Made by a program: the position numbers and the translations under genes. Positions 1 through 12,305 of a stretch of DNA of 64,000 nucleotides are shown here, in pieces; position 1 is the first letter of the stretch, and each line of letters starts with the position of its first letter. The notes under the pieces were generated by a model, which did no database searches, was not told the DNA's origin, and saw nothing but the letters and a program-made list of their open reading frames with translations. This stretch comes from Cristatella mucedo (taxonomy: Eukaryota; Bryozoa; Phylactolaemata; Cristatellidae): the NCBI GenBank assembly GCA_009760855.2, contig WPIO01000183.1:62001-126000 (forward strand). The letters are read 5' to 3'.

Positions 1-958
1 ACGAACATACGTTTCGGAAAGGAAAGACGCGTAAATACTTTTAGGAGGGGATTTACTCGGGACACCCGCGCTTTGAAGGTACTACCAGAAAGATAATAAA
101 TTGTTAAATGACAATATTTAAAGGTAAACGATCCCGAGATGCGTGCGTTGATAAATTTTGCGGCGGCGATAATTTACGCCCGACGCCTGTGGTTTAAAGG
201 CACAACTAGTAGGATAATTCTTGATTTAGTCGGACTAATTCAAACATTAAATGATACATATTTGCCATGGAAAAGACGTGTAATTTGTATGTGGGCGATA
301 AACAGTACTTATTCGGAATGCCTTCGCTTAGAAAGTTGTACCAGTAAGATTATAAATTACGAAATGAGACTATGTATGCAACTGAAGGATATATATTTCT
401 CGAAAAAAACACGCGAAAAGGTTTATACAGGAGATGAGAGCTTTATCGAAACGCTGGCGCTGTGAAGATCGACCAACGGGAAAACGAAGTATTAATTAAG
501 ACTAATAATTGCACTAGAGGACATATATTTCTAAAAGAAAAAAAGCGAAAACAATGCCGGCTTGGGATTTAATGTACCCGCAACGCCGTGGCTTTAAAGG
601 CCCTACAAGCGGGCTTACGAGTTATTCATTAGGACAAATAATAACAAGAGAGCATATACGTTCACGGAGAAAAAGACGCGTCAATGGTTTTAGTATGTGT
701 GATAAGTAACTCGGAACGCCTGCGGATAGAAGATACTGCAAGTAAGATAATAAATATTTATTGAGACTATGTATACAACAAAAGGATATATGTTTCCCAA
801 CGAAAAGACGCCAGCTAAAGGCAAATCGAGCAAGATTGATGCCATCCGCAGCAGCTACCCGTAGCATACGGTTATCGCAAAAGATGTTGACAGTCCGCTC
901 CAGATAGGGGAAGAATTAAATAGGTCGTGGAGACTTGCCGTTGCTTTCAGTGCTCGGG
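1..958 (+). repeat. Partial unit U0 (M4 tail to J)
   Basis: The window opens in the tail of M4. M5 starts near 26, M6 near 138, M7 near 275, M8 near 410, M9 near 543, M10 near 675 and J near 807. Variants such as cgtttcgg and gatgcgtgcg match 5806-6762, two units downstream, better than 2831-3785, one unit downstream. A 108-codon open frame from 139 crosses M6-M8. It is broken by indels in the near-identical stretch of U2, so I do not call it a gene. Confidence 0.85.
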
Positions 959-3785
959 GACGTCATCGGGCTCGAAATAATCGGGTACGTAATAATCAGA
1001 CAAAATAACTGCAAACGTAATAATTAGTTCCGTGGTAATCAGGTACGTAATAATCGGATACGAAACACTTAAAGGTAATAATCGGGCACGTACTATTCGG
1101 GCTCGTATTGTTTGGGCAGATAATAATTGGTGACGTGATAATCGGGTATGAAGTAATAGAGCACCTAATAATCGGTGACGTAGTAATAGAAGACGTAATA
1201 ATCGGTGACGAAAAAAAAAGGGAAATAAAAGTAGGCCTCATAATAATCGGGCGGAGAATAGTCTATGACGTGATAATCGGGTATGTAATAATCAGGCACC
1301 TAATAATCGCGGACGTAATAATCGGGGACGTTGTAATCGGGCTTGTATTGATCGGGCACCTAATAATCGCGGACGTAGTAATCGGGCTTGTATTGATCGG
1401 GCACATAATAATTGGTGACGTGGTAGTCGGTGACGTAATATTCGGGTATGTAATAATCGGGCACTTGATAATCGTGAATGTAATAATCGAGGACGTCATA
1501 ATCGGGGACGAAAAAATAAAGTAAATAAATAAAAGTAGGCCTCATAATAATCGGGCTGATAATAGTCCATGACGTGATAATCGGGTATGTAATAATCAGG
1601 CACCTAATAATCGCGGACGTAATAATCGGGGACGTTGTAATCGGGCTTGTATTGATCGGGCACATAATAAACGGGCTGATGATAATCCGTGACGTGGTAA
1701 TCGGGTATGTAATAATCGGGCACTTGATAATCGTGTACGTAATAATCGAGGACGTAATAATCGGGGACGAAAAAATAAAGTAAATAAATAAAAGTAGGCC
1801 TCATAATAATCGGGCAGATAAGAATCCGTGACGTGATAATCGGGTATGTAATAATCAGGCACCTAATAATCGCGGACGTAGTAATCGGGGACGTAGTAAT
1901 CGGGCTTGTATTGATCGGGCACATAATAATCGGTGACGTGATAATCGGTGACGTGATAGTCGGGTATGTAATAATCGGGCACTTGATAATCGTGCACCTA
2001 ATAATCGCTGCCGTAATAATACAAGAGGTAATAATCGGTGGCGAAAAATCAGGGAAATAAAAGTAGGCCTCATAATAATTGGGGTGATAATAATCCGTGA
2101 CGTGATAATCTGGTATGTCATAATCAGGTACCAAATAATCGCGGACGTAATAATCGGGGACTTAGTAATCGGGCTTGTATTGATCAGGCACATAATAATC
2201 GGTGACGTGATAATCGGGTATGTAATAATCGGGCACTTAATAATCGAGGACGTAATAATCGGGGACTTAATAAACAGGCAAGTAATCATCGGGTACGTAT
2301 AAATCGGGCTCGTACCAATCGGCTCTGTTTATATCGTGTACGTAACAATCGTGTACGCAACAAGGCCTGCGCTTAGAAGCAACTACAAGTAAGATAATAA
2401 AAATTTATTAAGACTATTTATACACCTAAAGGAGATTTGTTTCCTCAAGAAAAGACGCCTGAATGGTTTTAACGGGAAAGATAATTTACTCGGAACGCCA
2501 GGCATTTATAAGAATGTTCTAGCTGCATCACAATGCATTATATTAGACTATTTACAACACTAAAGGATGCATATTTCCAGAAGCAAAGACGCGCAAATGG
2601 CTATAGCAGGAAAATAGCTTACTCGGAATGCCTGTGCTTGGTTGGTACAAGTTGTGAGAAATATATATGCATTCATTGAGACTATTTATAATACTAAAGG
2701 AGCTATATTACCAGAAACGAGGACGCGTAAATGGCTATAGCTTACAAAATAACTTTCTCGAAACGCCGGCGGCTTGAAGGATCGACAAGTTGGATAATGC
2801 AGTACTTGTTAAGACTAATTGTAACAATAACGAACATACGTTCCGGAAAGGAAAGACGCGTAAATACTTTTTGGAGGGGATTTACTCGGGACACCCGCGC
2901 TTTGAAGGTACTACCAGAAAGATAATAAATTGTTAAATGACAATATTTAAAGGTAAACGATCCCGAGACGCTTGCGTTGATAAATTTTGCGGCGGCGATA
3001 ATTTACGCGGGACGCCAGTGGTTTAAAGGCACTACTAGTAGGATAATTCTTGATTTAGTCGGACTAATTCAAACATTAAATGATACATATTTGCCATGGA
3101 AAAGACGTGTAATTTGTTTCAGGCGATAAAAGTACTTATTCAGAATGCCTTCGCTTAGAAGGTTGTACCAGTAAGATTATAAATTACGAAATGAGACTAT
3201 GTATGCAACTGAAGGATATATATTTTTCGAAAAAAACACGCGAAAAGGTTTATACAGGAGATGAGTGCTTTATCGAAACGCTAGCGCTGTGAAGATCGAC
3301 CAACGGGAAAACGAAGTATTAATTAAGACTAATAATTGCACTAGAGGACATATATTTCTAAAAGAAAAAAAGCGAAAACAATGCCGGCTTGGGATTTAAT
3401 GTACCCGCAACGCCGTGGCTTTAAAGGCTCAACAAGCGGGCTGACGAGTTATTCATTAGGACAAATAATAACATGAGAGCATATACGTTCACGGAGAAAA
3501 ACACGCGTCAATGGTTTTAGCACGTGAGATAACTTACTCGGAACGCCTGTGGTTAGAAGATACTACAAGTAAGATAATAAAAATTTACTGAGACTACGCA
3601 TACAACAAAAAGATATATGTTTCTTAAAGAAAAGAAGCCAGCTAAAGGCAAATCGAGCAAGATCGATGCCATCCGCAGCAGCTACCCGTAGCATAAAGTT
3701 ATCGCAAAAGATGTTGACAGTCCGCTCCAGAGAGGGGAAGATGCAAATAAGTCGTGGAGACTTGCCGTTGCTTTCAGTGCTCGGG
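959..3785 (+). repeat. Unit U1, expanded minisatellite
   Basis: Minisatellite 959-2361 (about 1,403 bp), monomers M1-M10 2362-3633, J 3634-3785. The minisatellite carries the aggcctcat marker four times, where an ordinary unit has one, which accounts for its extra length of about 800 bp. The monomer part has the standard length of about 1,270 bp. Confidence 0.87.
1108..2310 (+). repeat. Supra-repeat expansion in U1 (four copies)
   Basis: The word aggcctcat lies near 1232, 1536, 1797 and 2065, giving steps of about 304, 261 and 268 bp. Each supra-repeat runs from aggcctcat through gataatcgggtatg, gggcttgtattgatc and gggcac to a closing run of gacgaaaaa and ataaaagt. The closing run breaks the 15-bp phase. 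Confidence 0.85.
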
Positions 3786-6762
3786 GACGTCATCGGGCTC
3801 GAAATAATCGGGTACGTAATAATCAGACAAAATAACTGCAAACGTAATAATTAGTTCCGTGGTAATCAGGTACGTAATAATCGGATACGAAACACTTAAA
3901 GGTAATAATCGGGCACGTACTATTCGGGCTCGTATTGTTTGGGCAGATAATAATTGGTGACGTGATAATCGGGTATGAAGTAATAGAGCACCTAATAATC
4001 GGTGACGTAGTAATAGAAGACGTAATAATCGGTGACGAAAAAAAAAGGGAAATAAAAGTAGGCCTCATAATAATCGGGCGGAGAATAGTCCATGACGTGA
4101 TAATCGGGTATGTAATAATCAGGCACCTAATAATCGCGGACGTAATAATCGGGGACGTTGTAATCGGGCTTGTATTGATCGGGCACCTAATAATCGCGGA
4201 CGTAGTAGTCGGGCTTGTATTGATCGGGCACATAATAATTGGTGACGTGGTAGTCGGTGACGTAATATTCGGGTATGTAATAATCAGGCACTTGATAATC
4301 GAGCGACGAATAATCGGTGACGTAAAAATAGAAGACGTAATATTCGGTGACGAAATATCAGGTAAATAAAAGAAGGCCTCATAATAATCGGGCTGATGAT
4401 AATCCGTGACGTGATAATCGGGTATGTAATAATCGGGCACTTGATAATCGTGTATGTAATAATCGAGGACGTAATAATTGGGGACGAAAAAATAAAGTAA
4501 ATAAATAAAAGTAGGCCTCATAAAAATCGGGCTGATAATAGTCCATGACGTGATAATCGGGTATGTAATAATCAGGCACCTAATAATCGCGGACGTAATA
4601 ATCGGGGACGTTGTAATCGGGCTTGTATTGATCGGGCACATAATAAACGGGCTGATGATAATCCGTCACGTGGTAATCGGGTATGTAATAATCGAGCACT
4701 TGATTATCGTGTACGTAATACTCGAGGACGTAATAATCGGGAACGAAAAAATAAAGTAAATAAATAAAAGTAGGCCTCATAATAATCGGGCAGATAAGAA
4801 TCCGTGACGTGACAATCGGGTATGTAATAATCAGACACCTAATAATCGCGGACGTAATAATCGGGGCCGAAGTAATCGGGCTTGTATTGATCGGGCACAT
4901 AATAATCGGTGACGTGATAATCGGTGACGTGATAGTCGGGTATGTAATAATCGGGCACTTGATAATCGAGCACCTAATAATCGGTGCCGTAATAATAGAA
5001 GACGTAATAATCGGTGGCGAAAAATCAGGTAAATAAAAGTAGGCCTCATAATAATAGGGCTGATAATAATCCGTGACGTGATAATCGGGTATGTCATAAT
5101 CAGGCACCAAATAATCGCGGACGTAATAATCGGGGACTTAGTAATCGGGCTTGTATTGATCAGGCACATAATAATCGGTGACGTGATAATCGGGTATGTA
5201 ATAATCGGGCACTTAATAATCGAGGACGTAATAATCGGGGACTTAATAAACAGGGAAGTAATCATCGGGTACGTATAAATCGGGCTCGTACCAATCGGGT
5301 CTGTTAATATCGTGTACGTAACAATCGGGTACACAACAAGGCCAGCGGTTAGAAGCAACTACAAGTTAGATAATAAAAATTAATTAAGACTATTTATACA
5401 CCTAAAGGAGATTTGTTTCCTAAAGAAAAGACCCCAGAATGGTTTTAACGGGAAAGATAATTTGCTCGGAACGCCAGGCGTTTATAAGAATGTTCTAGCT
5501 GCATCACAATGCATTATATTAGACTATTTACAACACTAAAGGATGCATATTTCCAGAAGCAAAGACGCGCAAATGGCTATAGCAGGGAAATAGCTTACTC
5601 GGAATGCCTGTGCTTGGTTGGTAGAAGTTGTGAGAAGTATATATGCATTTATTGAGACTATTTATAATACTAAAGGAGCTATATTACCAGAAACGAGGAC
5701 GCGTAAATGGCTATAGCTTACAAGATAACTTTCTCGAAACGCCGGCGGCTTGAAGGATCGACAAGTTGGATAATGCAGTACTTGTTAAGACTAATTGTAA
5801 CAATAACGAACATACGTTTCGGAAAGGAAAGACGCGTAAATACTTTTAGGAGGGGATTTACTCGGGACACCCGCGCTTTGAAGGTACTACCAGAAAGATA
5901 ATAAATTGTTAAATGACAATATTTAAAGGTAAACGATCCCGAGATGCGTGCGTTGATAAATTTTGCGGCGGCGATAATTTACGCCCGACGCCTGTGGTTT
6001 AAAGGCACAACTAGTAGGATAATTCTTGATTTAGTCGGACTAATTCAAACATTAAATGATACATATTTGCCATGGAAAAGACGTGTAATTTGTATGTGGC
6101 GATAACAGTACTTATTCGGAATGCCTTCGCTTAGAAAGTTGTACCAGTAAGATTATAAATTACGAAATGAGACTATGTATGCAACTGAAGGATATATATT
6201 TCTCGAAAAAAACACGCGAAAAGGTTTATACAGGAGATGAGAGCTTTATCGAAACGCTGGCGCTGTGAAGATCGACCAACGGGAAAACGAAGTATTAATT
6301 AAGACTAATAATTGCACTAGAGGACATATATTTCTAAAAGAAAAAAAGCGAAAAACAATGCCGGCTTGGGATTTAATGTACCCGCAACGCCGTGGCTTTA
6401 AAGGCCCTACAAGCGGGCTTACGAGTTATTCATTAGGACAAATAATAACAAGAGAGCATATACGTTCACGGAGAAAAAGACGCGTCAATGGTTTTAGTAT
6501 GTGTGATAAGTAACTCGGAACGCCTGCCGATAGAAGATACTACAAGTAAGATAATAAATATTTATTGAGACTATGTATACAACAAAAGGATATATGTTTC
6601 CCAACGAAAAGACGCCAGCTAAAGGCAAATCGAGCAAGATTGATGCCATCCGCAGCAGCTACCCGTAGCATACAGTTATCGCAAAAGATGTTGACAGTCC
6701 GCTCCAGATAGGGGAAGAATTAAATAGGTCGTGGAGACTTGCCGTTGCTTTCAGTGCTCGGG
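3786..6762 (+). repeat. Unit U2, expanded minisatellite
   Basis: Minisatellite 3786-5337 (about 1,552 bp, five aggcct markers), monomers 5338-6610, J 6611-6762. Its start is nearly base-for-base the start of U1 for about 300 bp and diverges once the supra-repeats begin. The monomer part resembles U0. Confidence 0.87.
3935..5285 (+). repeat. Supra-repeat expansion in U2 (five copies)
   Basis: The aggcctcat markers lie near 4059, 4374 (aaggcctcat), 4513, 4773 and 5040. One step is only about 139 bp, so one supra-repeat is a half-length version; the others are about 260-315 bp. Confidence 0.85.
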
Positions 6763-9700
6763 GACGTCATCGGGCTCGAAATAATCGGGTACGTAATAAT
6801 CAGACAAAATAACTGCAAACGTAATAATTAGTTTCGTGGTAATCAGGTACGTAATAATCGGATACGAAACACTTAAAGGTAATAATCGGGCACGTACTAT
6901 TCGGGCTCGTATTGTTTGGGCAGATAATAATTGGTGACGTGATAATCGGGTATGAAGTAATAGAGCACCTAATAATCGGTGACGTAGTAATAGAAGACGT
7001 AATAATCGGTGACGAAAAAAAAAGGGAAATAAAAGTAGGCCTCATAATAATCGGGCGGAGAATAGTCCATGACGTGATAATCGGGTATGTATTCATCAGG
7101 CACCTAATAATCGCGGACGTAATAATCGGGGACGTTGTAATCGGGCTTGTATTGATCGGGCACCAAATAATCGCGGACGTAGTAATCGGGCTTGTATTGA
7201 TCGGGAACATAATAATTGGTGACGTGGTAATCGGTGACGTAATATTCGGGTATGTAATAATTAGGCACTTGATAATCAAGCACAGAATAATCGGTGACGT
7301 AAAAATAGAAGACGTAATATTCGGTGACGAAATATCAGGTAAATAAAAGAAGGCCTTATATTAATCGGGCTGATGATAATCCATGACGTGATAATCGGGT
7401 ATGTAATAATCAGGCACCTAATAATCGCGGACGTAATAATCGGGGACGTTGTAATCGGGATGGTATTGATCGGGCACCTAATAAACGGGCTGATGATAAT
7501 CCGTGACGTGGTAATCGGGTATGTAATAATCGGGCACTTGATAATCGTGTACGAAATAATCGAGGACGTAATAATCGGGGACGAAAAAATAGAGTAAATA
7601 AATAATAGTAGGCCTCATAATAATCGGGAAAATAAGAATCCGTGACGTGATAATCGGGTATGTAATAATCAGGCACCTAATAATCGCGGACGTAGTAATC
7701 GGGGCCGTAGTAATCGGGCTTGCATTGATCGGGCACATAATAATCGGTGACGTGATAATCGGCGACGTGATAGTCGGGTATGTAATAATCGGGCACTTGA
7801 TAATCGAGCACCTAATAATCGGTGCCGTAATAATAGAAGACGTATTAATCGGTGGCGAAAAATAAGGGAAATAAAAGTAGGCTTCATAATAATCGGGCTG
7901 ATTATAATCCGTGACGTGATAATCGGGTATGTAATAATCAGGCACCTACTAATCGCGGACGTAGTAATCGGGGACGTTGTAATCGGGCTTTTATTGATCG
8001 GGCACATAATAATCGGTGACGTGATAATCGGGTATGTAATAACCAGGAACCTAATAATCAGGAACGTAGTAATCGGGCTTGTATTGATCGGGCCCGTAAT
8101 AACCGATGACGTGATAATCGGTGACGTAATAGTCGGGTATGTAATAATCGGGCACTTGATAATCGAGCACCGAATAATCGGTGACGTAAAAATAGAAGAC
8201 GTAATAATCGGTGACGAAATATTAGGTAAATAAAAGTAGGCCTCATAATAATCGGGCTGATGATTATCCGTGACGTGGTAATCGGGTATGAAATAATCGG
8301 GCACTTGATAATCGTGTACGTAATAATCGAGGACGTAATAATTGGGGACGAAAAAATAAAGTAAATAAATAAAAGTAGGCCTCATAAAAATCGGGCTGAT
8401 AATAGTCCATGACGTGATAATCGGGTATGTCATAATCAGGCACCTAATAATCGCGGACGTAATAATCGGAGACGTAGTAATCGGGCTTGTATTTATCAGG
8501 CACATAATAATCGGTGACGTGATAATCGGGTATGTAATAGTCGGGCACTTAATAATCGAGGACGTAATAATCGGGGACTTAATAAACAGGAAAGTAATCA
8601 TCGGGTACGTATAAATCGGGCTCGTACCAATCGGGTCTGTTAATATCGTGTACGTAACAATCGGGTACACAACAACGCCTGCGCTTAGAAGCAACTACAA
8701 GTAAGATAATAAAAATTAATTAAGACTATTTATACACCTAAAGGAGATTTGTTTCCTAAAGAAAAGACCCCTGAATGGTTTTAACGGGAAAGATAATTTA
8801 CTCGGAACGCCAGGCGTTTATAAGAATGTTCTAGCTGCATCACAATGTATTATATTAGACTATTTACAACACTAAAGGATACATTTTTCCAGAAGCAAAG
8901 ACGCGCAAATGGCTATTGCAGGGAAATCACTTACTCGGAATGCCTGTGCTTGGTTGGTACAAGCAGTAAGAAATATATGTGCATTCATTGAGACTATTTA
9001 TAATACTAAATGAGCTATATTTCCAGAAATGAGGACGCGTAAATGGTTATAGCTTACAATATAACTTTCTCGAAACGCCGGCGGCTTGAATGATCGACAA
9101 GTTGGATAATGCAGTACTTATTAGGACTTATTGTAACAATAACGAACATACGTTTCCGAAAGAAAAGACGCGTAAATGGTTTTAGGAAGGGATTTACTCG
9201 GGACACCCGCGTTTGGAAGTTACTACCAGAAAGATAATAAATTGTTAAATGAGACTATTTTAAGGTAAACGATCCCGAGACGCGTGCGTTGATAAATTTT
9301 GCGGCGGCGATAATTTACGCGGGACGCCTGTGGTTTAAAGGCACTACTAGTAGGATAATTCTTGATTTAGTCGGACTAATTCAAAAATTAAATGATACAT
9401 ATTTGCCATGGAAAAGACGTGTAATTTGTTTCAGGCGATAAAAGTACTTATTCGGAATGCCTGCGCTTAGAAGGTTGTACCAGTAAGATTATAAATTACG
9501 AAATGAGACTATGTATGCAACTGAAGGATATATATTTCCCGAAAAAAACACGCGAAAAGGTTTATACAGGAGATAAGAGCTTTATCGAAACGCTGGCGCT
9601 GTGAAGATCGACCAACGGGAAAACGAAGTATTAATTAAGACTAATAATTGCACTAGAGGACATATATTTCTAAAAAAAAAAAAAGCGAAAACAATGCCGG

Positions 9701-10098
9701 CTTGGGATTTAATGTACCCGCAACGCCGTGGCTTTAAAGGCCCTACAAGCGGGCTGACGAGTTATTCATTAGGACAAATAATAACAAGAGAGCATATACG
9801 TTCACGGAGAAAAAGACGCGTCAATGGTTTTAGTATGTGTGATAAGTTACTCGGAACGCCTGCGGATAGAAGATACTACAAGTAAGATAATAAATATTTA
9901 TTGAGACTATGTATACAACAAAAAGATATATGTTTCCCAAAGAAAAGACGCCAGCTAAAGGCAAATCGAGCAAGATCGATGCCATCCGCAGCAGCTACCC
10001 GTAGCATACAGTTATCGCAAAAGATGTTGACAGTCCGCTCCAGATAGGGGAAGATGCAAATAAGTCGTGGAGACTTGCCGTTGCTTTCAGTGCTCGGG
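6763..10098 (+). repeat. Unit U3, longest minisatellite
   Basis: Minisatellite 6763-8673 (about 1,911 bp, the longest in the window, six aggcct-like markers), monomers 8674-9946, J 9947-10098. It contains the longest open frame of the window, 341 codons on the minus strand at 7669-8694. That frame is an effect of the 15-bp period. Confidence 0.87.
6912..8625 (+). repeat. Supra-repeat expansion in U3 (six copies)
   Basis: Markers lie near 7037, 7351 (aaggccttat), 7611, 7880 (taggcttcat), 8237 and 8372. Steps are about 314, 260, 269, 357 and 135 bp. A stretch with rare words (aaccaggaacc, gggcccgtaataacc) near 8040-8105 is private to this unit. Confidence 0.84.
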
Positions 10099-12305
10099 GA
10101 CGTCATCGGGCTCGAAATAATCGGGTCCGTGGTAATCAGGTACGTAATAATCGGATACGAAATACTTAAAGGTAATAATCGGGCACGTACTGATTGGGCT
10201 CGTGTTGTTTGGGCAGATAATAATTGGTGACGTGATAATCGGGAATGAAGTAATAGAGCACCTATTAATCGGTGACGTAATAATAGAAGACGTAATAGTC
10301 GGTGACGAAAAAATCAGGGTAATAAAAATAGGCCTCATAATAATCGGGCAGATAATAATCCCTGACGTGATAATCGGGTATGTAATAATCAGGCACCTAA
10401 TAATCGTGGACGTAATAATCGGGGACGTAGTAATCGGGCACATAATAATCGGTGACGTGATAATCGGTGACGTAATAGTCGGGTATGTAATAATCGGGCA
10501 CTTGATAATCGCCCACCGAATAATCGGTGCCGTAATAATAGAAGACGTAATAATCGGTGGCGAAAAATCAGGGAAATAAAAGTAGGCCTCATAATAATCG
10601 GGCTGATAATAATCCGTGACGTGATAATCGGGTATGTCATAATCAGGCATTAACTAATCGCTGACGTAAGAATCGGGGACGTAGTAATCGGGCTTGTATA
10701 TATCAGGCACATAATAATCGTTGACATGATAATCGGGTATGTAATAATTGGGCACTTAATAATCGAGGACGTAATAATCGGGGACTTAATAAACAGGGAA
10801 GTAATCATTGTGTACGTATAAATCGGGCTCGTACCAATCGGGTCTGTTAATATCGTGTACGTAACAATCGGGTACGTAACAATGCCTGCCGTTAGAAGGA
10901 ACTACAAGTAAGATAATAAAAATTTATTAAGACTATTTATACACCTAAAGGAGATTTGTTTCCTAAAGAAAAGACGCCTGAATGGTTTTAACTGGAAAGA
11001 TAATTTACTCGGAACGCCAGGCGTTTATAAGAATGTTCTAGCTGCATCACAATGCATTTATATTAGACGATTTACACCACCTAAGGATGCCTACTTCCAG
11101 AAGCAAAGACGCGCAAATGGCTATAGCAGGGAAATAGCTTACTCGGAATGCCTGTGCTTGGTTGGTACAAGTTGTGAGAAATATATATGCATTCATTGAG
11201 ACTATTTATAATACCAAAAGAGCTATATTACCAGAAACGAGGACGCGTAAATGCCTATAGCTTACAAGATAACTTTCTCGAAACGCCGGCGGCTTGAAGG
11301 ATCGACAAGTTGGATAATGCAGTACTTATTAAGACTAATTGTAACAATAACGAAAATACGTTTCCGAAAGAAAAGACGCGTAAATACTTTTAGGAGGGGA
11401 TTTACTCGGGACACCCGCGTTTGGAAGGTACTACCAGAAAGATAATAAATTGTTAAATGAGAATATTTTAAGGTAAACGATCCCGAGACGCGTGCGTTGA
11501 TAAATTTTGCGGCGGCGATAATTTACGCCCGAAGCCTGTGGTTTAAAGGCACTACTAGTAGGATAATTCTTGATTTAGTCGGACTAATTCAAAAATTAAA
11601 TGATACATATTTGCCATGGAAAAGACGTGTAATTTGTTTCAGGCGATAAAAGTACTTATTTGAACGCCAGCGCTTAGAAGGTTGTACCAGTAAGATTATA
11701 AATTACGAAATGAGACTATGTATGCAACTGAAGGATATATATTTCTCGAAAAAAACACGCGAAAAGGTTTATACAGGAGATGAGAGCTTTATCGAAACGC
11801 TGGCGCTGTGAAGATCGACCAACGGGAAAACGAAGTATTAATTAAGACTAATAATTGCACTAGAGGACATATATTTCAAAAAGAAAAAAAAGCGAAAACA
11901 ATGCCGGCTTGGGATTTAATGTACCCGCAACGCCGTGGCTTTAAAGGCCCTACAAGCGGGCTGACGAGTTATTCATTAGGACAAATAATAACAAGAGAGC
12001 ATATACGTTCACGGAGAAAAAGACGCGTCAATGGTTTTAGTATGTGTGATAAGTTACTCGGAACGCCTGCGGATAGAAGATACTACAAGTAAGATAATAA
12101 ATATTTATTGAGACTATGTATACAACAAAAGGATATATGTTTCCCAAAGAAAAGACGCCAGCTAAAGGCAAATCGAGCAAGATCGATGCCATCCGCAGCA
12201 GCTACCCGTAGCATACAGTTATCGCAAAAGATGTTGACAGTCCGCTCCAGATAGGGGAAGATGCAAATAAGTCGTGGAGACTTGCCGTTGCTTTCAGTGC
12301 TCGGG
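10099..12305 (+). repeat. Unit U4, two supra-repeats
   Basis: Minisatellite 10099-10880 (about 782 bp, two aggcctcat markers), monomers 10881-12153, J 12154-12305. It is a size step between the swollen blocks of U1-U3 and the ordinary 570-600 bp blocks downstream. The block start also lacks about 30 bp found in its neighbours: the stretch with gacaaaataactgcaaacg is missing after position 10120. Confidence 0.86.

Noticed and set aside
139-465. 108-codon plus-strand open frame over monomers M6-M8
   Set aside because: A one-base change breaks it in the near-identical copy at 6070-6270, and other units have it in pieces. Related frames are just monomers whose 132-bp length is a multiple of three.
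959-2361. CRISPR array
   Set aside because: The repeated words are directly adjoining 15-bp units without unique spacers, no cas genes are present, and the context is a eukaryote-like satellite.
3656-3668. Possible Pol III B box (gatcgatgc fits gwtcrannc) in J, as a tRNA or SINE relic
   Set aside because: I see no convincing A box at the right distance and no cloverleaf; a 9-base degenerate match is expected by chance.
7669-8694. 341-codon minus-strand open frame with repeats like ITSPI, resembling a pentapeptide-repeat protein
   Set aside because: It is the direct product of a stop-free 15-bp DNA period. Other frames on both strands are equally open, phase switches occur within the frame, and the length follows the number of DNA repeats.
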